Source: Planctomycetaceae bacterium
GTDB taxonomy: Bacteria; Planctomycetota; Planctomycetia; Planctomycetales; Planctomycetaceae
DNA length: 60,208 nucleotides
Direction: 5' to 3'
Assembly: GCA_019636285.1 (NCBI GenBank)
Contig: JAHBXV010000038.1
Coordinates: forward strand, 1-60,208
The notes beneath the pieces are model-generated. The model was not told where the DNA came from, searched no databases, and saw only the letters and a program-made list of their open reading frames with translations. The position numbers were made by a program, and so were the translations under genes. Below, in pieces: positions 53,539 to 60,208 of the stretch (position 1 is its first letter; the number at the start of each line of letters is the position of its first letter).

Positions 53539-54618
53539 ATGAGCGTGGAAGTCCGCTCCATCGAAAAATCGTTCGGCAGCTTTCAGGCCCTGTCGGACGT
53601 GAATTTGTCCATCCAGGCGGGCGAGCTCATCGCCCTGCTGGGTCCATCCGGTTCCGGCAAGACGACGCTGCTCCGCATCATGGCGGGTCTCGAGGCCCCC
53701 GATCGCGGTTCCGTCCATTTCCAAAGCCACGATGTCACCCATCGCCCGGTCGGTGCCCGACGCGTCGGCTTCGTCTTCCAGCACTATGCTTTGTTCCGGC
53801 ACATGACGGTGTTCGAGAACGTCGCCTTTCCGCTGCGCGTGCGGCCCCGGTCGTCACGTCCATCGGCAAAGGTCATCCGCGAGCGCGTCGACGAACTGCT
53901 GGGTCTGGTCCAACTCGGCGGATTGGCGAGCCGGTTTCCGTCGCAACTCTCTGGCGGACAGCGGCAGCGGGTGGCACTGGCCCGCGCCCTCGCCGTGGAG
54001 CCGGAAGTCCTCTTGCTCGACGAACCCTTCGGAGCGCTCGACGCCCAGGTTCGCCAGGAACTGCGCACCTGGCTGCGAGCCCTGCAGCGCAAGATCGAGA
54101 TGACGACGATTCTCGTCACGCACGACCAGGAAGAAGCCCTGGAAGTGGCCGATCGCATTGTCGTGATGAACAAGGGACGGATCGAGCAGGTGGGGACGCC
54201 CGAGGAAGTCTTTCATCAGCCGACCGGCGAGTTCGTGATGAAGTTCCTCGGCCAGGTCAACGTCTTCCACGGCCGCGTCCAGAACGGCCAGGCCTCGTTC
54301 GCAGACATTTCATTCGATTATCCCGGCTATCCGCACGACGTCGAGCGCGAGGCACGCGTCTACATGCGGCCGCACGAACTCGACATCAAACGTTCGCCGG
54401 AGGGCATGCCGAGCCTGGGGGCTCGGATTGAACGCATCAATCCGGCAGGCCCCTCCGCGAAGGTGCGACTACGCACCGACCACGGACAAGAGGTTCTGGT
54501 AGAATTGAACCTCGACCGGTTCCGCCAACTGGGACTGACAGCCGGCGAACAGGTCTACGTCGTCGCGAAAGCTGCGCGCATCTATGTGCCGAAGAGCGAT
54601 CCAGAATACATGATCTGA
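53539..54618 (+). CDS. cysA: Sulfate ABC transporter ATPase CysA
   Basis: 359 residues. Walker [13 protein letters not shown]-loop FQHYALF, signature [15 protein letters not shown], Walker [13 protein letters not shown] and switch [16 protein letters not shown]. After [26 protein letters not shown] comes the TOBE-like regulatory domain ([16 protein letters not shown]...[17 protein letters not shown]). It starts 3 bp after the cysW stop. It powers sulfate uptake; the operon ends here. Confidence 0.96.
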   Translation: MSVEVRSIEKSFGSFQALSDVNLSIQAGELIALLGPSGSGKTTLLRIMAGLEAPDRGSVHFQSHDVTHRPVGARRVGFVFQHYALFRHMTVFENVAFPLRVRPRSSRPSAKVIRERVDELLGLVQLGGLASRFPSQLSGGQRQRVALARALAVEPEVLLLDEPFGALDAQVRQELRTWLRALQRKIEMTTILVTHDQEEALEVADRIVVMNKGRIEQVGTPEEVFHQPTGEFVMKFLGQVNVFHGRVQNGQASFADISFDYPGYPHDVEREARVYMRPHELDIKRSPEGMPSLGARIERINPAGPSAKVRLRTDHGQEVLVELNLDRFRQLGLTAGEQVYVVAKAARIYVPKSDPEYMI

Positions 54619-54656
54619 GCGGGCGTGTTTTGAGAAAGGTGAACTGAGAGGAAATC

Positions 54657-55025
54657 TCATCGAGCCGCCTCTTCGGCAGGTTTCCAGATGTAGAGATACC
54701 AGAAGACAGGCATCGCCAGCATATTCCCGAGGAATAGCACAACGGCCCATAATGCCTTTTGATCTTGTTTGACGAAGTCAGACTTGAACAAGAAGTAAAT
54801 GTAGAAACCGATCAGGCACCAAACCAGGACGATGATCAATACATGGACCACGAACAAGAGCATAAATGAAGAACGGCTCATGGGTTCACTGCCAAGCACC
54901 TCTATCAGTATGATCGCCATGAAGAAAAAGAGATATGAGAGTGGCACACAAGTCAAAAAGCCAATAAGTGCCGCTACCGTCTGAGAAAATGGTTGTGTTC
55001 TTGGCTTTTCGACAGGGTCAACCAT
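54657..55025 (-). CDS. Small membrane protein, unknown
   Basis: 122 residues with about three membrane segments (TVAALIGFLTCVPLSYLFFFMAIILIEVL, FMLLFVVHVLIIVLVWCLIGFYIYFLF and WAVVLFLGNMLAMPVFWYLYIW), then a short charged end. It is lower in GC than its neighbours. It converges on cysA. No family is recognised. Confidence 0.75.
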   Translation of the reverse strand: MVDPVEKPRTQPFSQTVAALIGFLTCVPLSYLFFFMAIILIEVLGSEPMSRSSFMLLFVVHVLIIVLVWCLIGFYIYFLFKSDFVKQDQKALWAVVLFLGNMLAMPVFWYLYIWKPAEEAAR

Positions 55026-55128
55026 ATTCTATTTTCTCCCAGCCCTGGACCGTCTTCATCCGCGACCTCGTCGCAGCTGTTACCGGAATTATCCGAGGTT
55101 CTTGATCCCCGACAGGTAGCTACGAGCC

Positions 55129-56685
55129 TCACGCCGTCGGCGGCACCCCCAGCAACTCTCTCGCTTCCGCCACGCCCGGCGCGGGGATGCCGTATTCGCT
55201 AGCGGTGACGCGGGCCAATGCGATCAGTTCACCATCGCGGAAGCGAGGACGTAGACGCGAGTATTCGTCGCGGACGGTCCAGTAGTATTTCTCCGCGTGC
55301 AGGGCGCCATCTTCGCTGTACGCATAGCGCAGCAGCGTGTCGAAGACGGCCCGTGGGGAATGGCCGGCCGCCAGGTATTTGCCGGTCAGGGCGCAAGCCA
55401 GATCCTGCTCCTTCGCACGGATAGCCGCATCCAATTCCTGGACGAGTTGTGTCGGATCGCTGGTTTTGATCGTCTCTGAAACCTCCGCCAACGGTCGCGG
55501 CTGCCAGTCGGCAAACGGGCGGTTCCGAGCATCGCGGGCAACACCCCAGGCGGAAAGGATCAAACTCGCCATGGCATTGCGTGGGTTGGAGACCGCGACG
55601 ATCTGCCGCCAGGCATGAGCCGTGTCGGACGCATGCACGCCGATGGAGTCGCCATGAACGCTGCCGATCGGCTTGTTCGGCTGCGCCCATTCCTTCGGTC
55701 GGCCAGGGTCGCGCAGCACCAGTTGATTCGCCGTGATCGCGACGGCTTCACTGATGGCACGTGGATCGATACCAGCCGCAATGGCTTCGCCGGTCGCCAT
55801 CGCCGCTTCCTCGGGGCCGATCTTGAGAAGCGAATCTGAGAACTCGGCGATCCAGACATCTTCGACGGAACGAGATCCCAGCGTCTGGCCGGCCAGACGG
55901 CAGCGGTCGAAGACATTCGCGATGAGATCGGCCGTGCTGATGTTGTTGCGCTTGCGGCCGCTTTCCACATTGATGCAGTAGTGCAGCGACTGCCGGAGCA
56001 TCGTCTCGGCGTGCTCGCGGCCTACCAGGTCGAGCATGTCCCACGCCCGATGGGCAAGGACGACGCGATGGACTTCCGGCGCCTCATGAACAGCGGGCAA
56101 CAAGCCGTTCCAGCCCTCTTCGGGAGACTGGGCGATCGCTCCGCCCAGCAGCGCGTCGCCGCGCGTTCTGTCCTGCTGATGAACGGCCTCGCGCAAGGCT
56201 TCCGACAGATGGTCGGCGGTTTGTCGCGTTTCAATGGGACGCAACGTGTCGTCATCGTGCTGGTCGGCTTCCTCGAGCCGGGCAGCCTGGCGATAGAGAA
56301 CTTTAAGAACGGGCAACGCCTGATGTGTTGACGGAAGCTGTTCGGCCATCCGCAAGGCCGGGGCGAACGCCATGAAGGTGTGGAAGCCGACGTAGTCTTC
56401 GCCGCCAAACGCGCGGGCGTTGGCGAGCGAGGCCGCCGCGACGAGGTCTTTCAGGCTGGTTCCCTGGCGAATCTGTTCGACAACAACCGGCAGGAATTTG
56501 CCGACAGCCGTCGACTGCAACAGATCGACAAGACGATCGTGACCCTCGAAGCGAATGCGGGCGTCGGCCGCGGACTCAGCCGCGAATCCAAAATCGCGTG
56601 CCATCGCGCCGCCCAAACCGGCAGCGAGCATCCCGCGACCGACCTGGGAGAGAAATCGCCGACGGTTGGGATCGATTGGATGCAT
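55129..56685 (-). CDS. Tat-exported helical protein, unknown
   Basis: 518 residues from ATG 56685, chosen because it begins MHPIDPNRRRFLSQVGRGMLAAGLGGAMARDFGF, a clear twin-arginine signal. The mature part is helical, with many His (FHTFMAFAPALRMAEQ, HRVVLAHRAWDMLDLVGREHAETMLRQSLHYC, NKPIGSVHGDSIGVHASDTAHAWRQI), which could be a metal- or cofactor-binding all-alpha fold. The His-rich helices slightly resemble questin-oxidase-like proteins. No firm assignment. Confidence 0.75.
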   Translation of the reverse strand: MHPIDPNRRRFLSQVGRGMLAAGLGGAMARDFGFAAESAADARIRFEGHDRLVDLLQSTAVGKFLPVVVEQIRQGTSLKDLVAAASLANARAFGGEDYVGFHTFMAFAPALRMAEQLPSTHQALPVLKVLYRQAARLEEADQHDDDTLRPIETRQTADHLSEALREAVHQQDRTRGDALLGGAIAQSPEEGWNGLLPAVHEAPEVHRVVLAHRAWDMLDLVGREHAETMLRQSLHYCINVESGRKRNNISTADLIANVFDRCRLAGQTLGSRSVEDVWIAEFSDSLLKIGPEEAAMATGEAIAAGIDPRAISEAVAITANQLVLRDPGRPKEWAQPNKPIGSVHGDSIGVHASDTAHAWRQIVAVSNPRNAMASLILSAWGVARDARNRPFADWQPRPLAEVSETIKTSDPTQLVQELDAAIRAKEQDLACALTGKYLAAGHSPRAVFDTLLRYAYSEDGALHAEKYYWTVRDEYSRLRPRFRDGELIALARVTASEYGIPAPGVAEARELLGVPPTA

Positions 56686-56873
56686 GGCTGTCTCTCTTAA
56701 GAAAGGATCGAGCGCGTAGAGGTCTCTCGCCTGCTTCCGGCAGCATACGCAGCCGCGGGCGATCGATCCAGAACTTTCTGGCGGCACCAAGTTTCCGATG
56801 GGACGAAACTCGCCGGTCGAGCGCGAACGCTCCGATCATGGCGATGGCTTCACCGGGCAGAGCCAGATGCCGC

Positions 56874-57710
56874 CTATTGGCTCTCAGTTGCTGGCGATGG
56901 TTGCGATTGCCAGCGGGAAATGCAGTCGCCGACCCAGGCCCGGTCGTTGTCAGTTAGTGGCGATGGACATTCTTCGATGCTGTATCGCACCCGCTTGCGA
57001 AACGGGCCGGCATCCCAGGCCCGATCCATGAGTGGTTGCAGATTGGCCTGAACCGTCCCGTCGCCAGGCAGCAGCGGGATACGTATCGCAGGGAGAGGGT
57101 TTCTCAGCGGGATCGGATAGATGCCAATCCGGTCGGGTCGATGAAACTCACGAATGCTGATGTGGTACGTTGGGTTCCCCGCCAGATTCCGCACGTACGA
57201 TTCGGGAATCGCTGTGGCGTGTCGGCCGGCGCGGAGGAGATCAATCTCGACCAGGTGGACGCCCGCCGCCACGAGATCCTGCTGCTTGCGCATGTAGAGA
57301 TCACGACCGCGCGATCCTTCGGCCTTGTTGGCGGGACTGAGTAGTTCAATCGTTGTCACCAACCGCTCATTCGGCTGCCGTCCCTGATAGATGTTCAGAT
57401 ACGTTTCGGTCGCCTCTTCCTCATCGAACGCCAGCCACAATGGCTCCTCGGCTGCGTCCAACGTCGCCAGTGCCGTTCCAGTGGCAATCCCTTCGCTGGA
57501 TTTGACGGACAAATCCGGAATCGCGACGCGGCGCGATGGCGGGTCGTCGGCGGCCTCGATGTAGGTTCGCTCTTCCAACGACACCGAGTAGTCGGTCGGA
57601 AGCCGCCCTTGCAGTTGCTCATGCAGGTAGACGAGAAACACGTTGTGGAACGTCGGAAAGCGGTCCGGCGACTCCAGAAACGGGTCCATTCCAGGGAGCG
57701 GGGACGGCAT
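56874..57710 (-). CDS. DUF4058 protein, tandem copy 2
   Basis: 278 residues from ATG 57710. MPSPLPGMDPFLESPDRFPTFHNVFLVYLHEQLQGRLPTDYSVSLEERTYIE is the DUF4058 start; ERLVTTIELLSPANKAEGSRGRDLYMRKQQDLVAAGVHLVEIDLLRAG resembles a PD-(D/E)XK-like nuclease core (E...K, EIDLLR). The family is common in planctomycetes and cyanobacteria, with unknown function. It is paralogous to the gene directly upstream, 16 bp away. Confidence 0.88.
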   Translation of the reverse strand: MPSPLPGMDPFLESPDRFPTFHNVFLVYLHEQLQGRLPTDYSVSLEERTYIEAADDPPSRRVAIPDLSVKSSEGIATGTALATLDAAEEPLWLAFDEEEATETYLNIYQGRQPNERLVTTIELLSPANKAEGSRGRDLYMRKQQDLVAAGVHLVEIDLLRAGRHATAIPESYVRNLAGNPTYHISIREFHRPDRIGIYPIPLRNPLPAIRIPLLPGDGTVQANLQPLMDRAWDAGPFRKRVRYSIEECPSPLTDNDRAWVGDCISRWQSQPSPATESQ

Positions 57711-57726
57711 GGTGCAGTTCCTTCTT

Positions 57727-58521
57727 TCACACCAAACTGGACTGCTTGACCTGATCGCGCAACCAACTGAGGTCTTCTTCGGCGAGTGGAGGCGGCGGGA
57801 TCTCGGCGGAGTAATCGATTGATCGGCCAAACGCGGCGTCATCCCAGGCACGGTTGAAGACGGCCTGCAGATCGACCGTCGGCGCGGCATCGCCGGGCAA
57901 TAGGGGGATCCGCACCATGGGCAGTGGAGATCGCAATCGAATCGGATAGACTTCCAATTGCTGTGGCTTCGCGAAGTCCCGCACACAGACATGATAGGAG
58001 GCTTCGTAGTCAATTGATCGAAGCGTTCGTTCTGGAACGGCCGTTGTGTGCCGGCCGCCGCGTAAGAGGTCAATCTCGACCAGATTGGCTGATCGGCTCA
58101 TCACGTCGGCCTGCTTTTGCAGGTAGAGTGCCTGGCCGCGTTCGCCCGGACGCTTGTTGGTTGGCGACAGAACTTCGATTGCGGTGACCAGACGCTGATC
58201 CTCGACCAGCAAAATGTCGAGATACGGCTCCACCCATTCATCATCGGAGATCGAAACAATGACGGGAGCGGCCACGGCTGTTGAAACCGGCGATGCCGAT
58301 TCATGCGGCACGGTCACCGGCGTTTCGCGAATCAGAACATCCGGTTCGATGTGAGAATCCCGCGTTTCCACCCAGGCCCGCTCGCCCACCCGTGCGACGT
58401 ATCGCGTCGGAAGTTGTTTCTGAATGTCGACCCGCAGATAGGTAATAAACGTGTTGTGGAGATCGCGAAACGTGTTCGGCGACTCCAGAAACGGGTCCAT
58501 TCCGGGGAACGGAGATGGCAT
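57727..58521 (-). CDS. DUF4058 protein, tandem copy 1
   Basis: 264 residues from ATG 58521: MPSPFPGMDPFLESPNTFRDLHNTFITYLRVDIQKQLPTRYVARVGERAWVE, RLVTAIEVLSPTNKRPGERGQALYLQKQADVMSRSANLVEIDLLRGGRHT. It is clearly a duplicate of the following gene, with the same conserved E...EVLSPTNK...EIDLLRGG residues. A 74-bp element starts exactly 24 bp upstream of the ATG, the same spacing as in front of pduL and the BMC dehydrogenase. Confidence 0.88.
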   Translation of the reverse strand: MPSPFPGMDPFLESPNTFRDLHNTFITYLRVDIQKQLPTRYVARVGERAWVETRDSHIEPDVLIRETPVTVPHESASPVSTAVAAPVIVSISDDEWVEPYLDILLVEDQRLVTAIEVLSPTNKRPGERGQALYLQKQADVMSRSANLVEIDLLRGGRHTTAVPERTLRSIDYEASYHVCVRDFAKPQQLEVYPIRLRSPLPMVRIPLLPGDAAPTVDLQAVFNRAWDDAAFGRSIDYSAEIPPPPLAEEDLSWLRDQVKQSSLV

Positions 58522-58544
58522 GGCCGGCCTCCACACAGCGCTTC

Positions 58545-58618
58545 TCACACAACCTCAGTGCCGGGAAGTGTCTGCCCGGTCTTCCGCACGTTTCTGACAG
58601 GCACAACCGGTTGTGTCA
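58545..58618 (-). promoter_or_regulatory. 74-bp palindromic 5' element, copy 3 (before DUF4058)
   Basis: Ends TCACACAACC and GGTTGTGTCA, palindrome CACAACCGGTTGTG at 58602-58615. The length is again 74 bp, and it starts 24 bp upstream of the DUF4058 ATG at 58521. It also lies 152 bp before the divergent cupin gene at 58771. The inner stem is GTGCC/GGCAC here rather than GTGC/GCAC. Confidence 0.7.
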
Positions 58619-58770
58619 GTTTTTCTCAAACTGCGACAGCCCTTCATTCTAGGTCGATCCTCCGGGCTTTGCAAAAGGGCGTTTCGGCTGGCACAATGAC
58701 CAGTCCGGCACGATCCACGCGCACTTTTCAAGTCGCTTCACCTGCAGTCCGTCAACCGAGTATTCCTGTT

Positions 58771-59985
58771 ATGGCCAGTGTCCAGTCGTTGGCGTCTGCC
58801 GCTCTTTCCGAAGGCAAAGGTGTCCTCCGACTTTCTCCCACCTGGGTGCCGCGATCGTTCCTGCAACCCGGCCGTCGTTTGAAATTGCACCCGCACGACT
58901 ACTACGCGCTGGGAACGCACCGCGGCGGCATCGATGAGCGCTGGTTCGCATCCACGACCAAAGCCGATAATGGCCCGCTGACGCTGGATGACGAAGGCTT
59001 GAGCTACATCTACCACGAGGGCAAGCAGGTCACGCTGAAGGATGCCATCGGTCTCGCGGGCAATGACGTGCTCGGCAAGCAGGTCATGGATCAGTTCGGC
59101 GGCTGGATGATGTACAGCAAGTTCTTCGACAACATGTATCCACTGCCGCATCACCTGCACCAGAGCGATGCTGACGCCGCCAAGGTGGGCAAACTGGGCA
59201 AGCCGGAAGCCTATTTTTATCCCGCGCAGTACAACTTTGCCCTGAACACGTACCCGTACACTTTCTTCGGCTTTGAACCGGGCACGACGAAGGAGCAGGT
59301 GATCGACTGCCTGAAGCGCTGGAACGACGGCGACAATCAGATTCTGGCGCTGTCCAAAGCGTATCGTCTGAAACTCGGCACGGGCTGGTACGTTCCGCCG
59401 GGGATTCTGCACGCGCCGGGGACGCTCTGCACCTACGAGCCGCAGCGTGCCAGCGACGTGTTCTCGATGTGGCAGTCGTTGATCGCGGATTATCAGGTGG
59501 TGGATCGCGCTATGCTGGTCAAGGATGTGCCGCAAGATAAGTGGTACGACTATGACTATCTGCTCTCGCTGCTCGATTGGGACGCCAACATCGATCCTGA
59601 GTTCAAGAAGCATTACCATCTGACGCCGCGACCAGCGGGCGATCCGAAAGCGGCGCAAGAGGCAGGCTACAACGAACAGTGGATCGTTTACGGCGCGGAG
59701 TGGTTCAGCGCCAAAGAACTGACCGTTCAACCCGGACGCACGGTGACCATCCGCGACGCGGGCGCTTACGGTGCGATCACCATGCAGGGCTATGGGCGCT
59801 TCGGCGCACATCCGATCTCCGCGCCGTCACTGATCCGCTTCGGGCAGATGACCGAGGATGAGTTGTTCGTCACTTACGAGGCAGCACAGCGAGGCGTCAC
59901 GATCACCAACCTGAGCAGCAGCGAGCCGCTGGTGATCCTCAAGCACTTCAACCCCGGCAATCCTGAGATGCCGCAGAGAGGCTAG
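58771..59985 (+). CDS. Mannose-6-phosphate isomerase-like cupin protein
   Basis: 404 residues from ATG 58771; the frame is open far upstream through the DUF4058 gene, but that part is not coding. LPHHLHQSDADAAKVGKLGKPEAYFYP carries the metal-site His residues and Glu equivalent to those of type I phosphomannose isomerase; LGTGWYVPPGILHAPGTLCTYEPQ supplies the later His. It probably interconverts aldose and ketose phosphates or binds a sugar without being a classical PMI. Many close aromatic residues (KWYDYDYLLSLLDWD) are unlike standard PMI. Confidence 0.82.
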   Translation: MASVQSLASAALSEGKGVLRLSPTWVPRSFLQPGRRLKLHPHDYYALGTHRGGIDERWFASTTKADNGPLTLDDEGLSYIYHEGKQVTLKDAIGLAGNDVLGKQVMDQFGGWMMYSKFFDNMYPLPHHLHQSDADAAKVGKLGKPEAYFYPAQYNFALNTYPYTFFGFEPGTTKEQVIDCLKRWNDGDNQILALSKAYRLKLGTGWYVPPGILHAPGTLCTYEPQRASDVFSMWQSLIADYQVVDRAMLVKDVPQDKWYDYDYLLSLLDWDANIDPEFKKHYHLTPRPAGDPKAAQEAGYNEQWIVYGAEWFSAKELTVQPGRTVTIRDAGAYGAITMQGYGRFGAHPISAPSLIRFGQMTEDELFVTYEAAQRGVTITNLSSSEPLVILKHFNPGNPEMPQRG

Positions 59986-60007
59986 AACGAAGCTCCTCAC
60001 CTCTTAT

Positions 60008-60029
60008 CCTCTCCCGCAGGCGGGAGAGG
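60008..60029 (+). terminator. Hairpin after the cupin gene
   Basis: CCTCTCCCG-CAGG-CGGGAGAGG: a perfect 9-bp stem with a 4-base loop, 22 bp after the stop. There is no T-run, so it may be a repeat-type or Rho-assisted end. Related CCCTCTCCCGC sequence recurs at about 60103-60114. Confidence 0.55.
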
Positions 60030-60144
60030 ACGATCACTAATTTGGTCCGTGAACCGATGTCCTAAGTTACAGCGATTAGAAATCGAAATGACGATACGGA
60101 TCACCCTCTCCCGCTTGTGGGATGAGGGCGGGGGGTGAGGGTCT

Positions 60145-60208
60145 CTACCCCCTTCTGAACCGATCCACCCAGACCGCGATCCCCGCCAGCAACACCAGCC
60201 CCGGCATC
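60145..60208 (-). CDS. Partial C-terminal end of a membrane protein (cut by window edge)
   Basis: On the reverse strand the last bases read MPGLVLLAGIAVWVDRFRRG then TAG. This is a hydrophobic helix followed by basic residues, as at the end of a membrane protein or a sorting tail. Only about 20 residues are visible, so no family can be named. Confidence 0.35.
   Translation of the reverse strand, partial: MPGLVLLAGIAVWVDRFRRG

Noticed and set aside
58303-58770. An N-terminal extension of the cupin protein to 58303
   Set aside because: It overlaps the DUF4058 gene and the 74-bp element on the other strand and has no domain content.

Overview
This window looks like a chromosomal segment of a planctomycete. 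Supporting signs are three DUF1559 pseudopilin-like proteins with the [25 protein letters not shown]-type N terminus, three secreted sulfatases, a DUF1501 protein, small Cpx-type lipoproteins, a multihaem cytochrome with TPRs, DUF4058 proteins, many intergenic palindromic repeats, and above all a bacterial microcompartment (BMC) locus of the Planctomycetes/Verrucomicrobia type. GC is high throughout. Starts without an obvious Shine-Dalgarno sequence are common.

Layout. 1-10.6 kb: two sulfatases, a DUF2089/membrane-protein pair, a zinc-ribbon trypsin-like protease, a PepSY membrane protein fused to a lipoprotein-like tail, a DUF1559 protein and a Cys-rich exported protein. 10.9 kb: tRNA-Lys(CUU). 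11.2-15.7 kb: a glutamine-amidotransferase-like protein, a PPi-type phosphofructokinase, a double-SIS sugar-phosphate isomerase and a Schiff-base TIM-barrel aldolase. 15.8-16.5 kb: a Doc/AbrB toxin-antitoxin pair. 16.6-27.1 kb (all minus strand, read from right to left): the BMC locus, with a DeoR regulator, PduL, two BMC-H, acetate kinase, BMC-P, a membrane protein, acylating aldehyde dehydrogenase, BMC-P, an RpiB-like protein, BMC-P, class II aldolase and an LDH/MDH-family dehydrogenase. 27.5-37.1 kb: purN, an HD hydrolase plus nucleoside deoxyribosyltransferase, a 7-haem cytochrome, a lipoprotein, DUF1559 and a ceramidase-like protein. 37.3-48.4 kb: a D-aminoacylase-like amidohydrolase, a broken RAYT transposase with flanking REPs, DUF4153/4173, DUF1501, a sulfotransferase, a third sulfatase and a DUF3592 protein. 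48.8-54.6 kb: DUF1559 and a sulfate ABC transporter operon. 54.7-60.2 kb: hypothetical proteins, tandem DUF4058 genes, a PMI-like cupin and the edge of another gene.

How the genes work together. The BMC cargo fits the known fucose/rhamnose pathway: the class II aldolase splits L-fuculose-1-P or L-rhamnulose-1-P to DHAP and L-lactaldehyde; the aldehyde dehydrogenase makes lactyl-CoA; PduL makes the acyl phosphate; acetate kinase recovers ATP; the LDH/MDH-like enzyme handles NAD(H). Sulfatases and sulfate uptake nearby suggest life on sulfated polysaccharides (inference).

The core BMC is of a described type. The less expected observations are: two cassettes carrying four-helix-bundle genes, each bracketed by inverted repeats and inserted 1-4 bp from a BMC-P start codon; a 74-bp palindromic element placed exactly 24 bp upstream of three start codons, two of them in the BMC locus; an aldolase at the edge of the locus with a possible encapsulation tail; a RAYT gene killed by one TGA between inverted REPs; and paired palindromes before the sulfate transporter.
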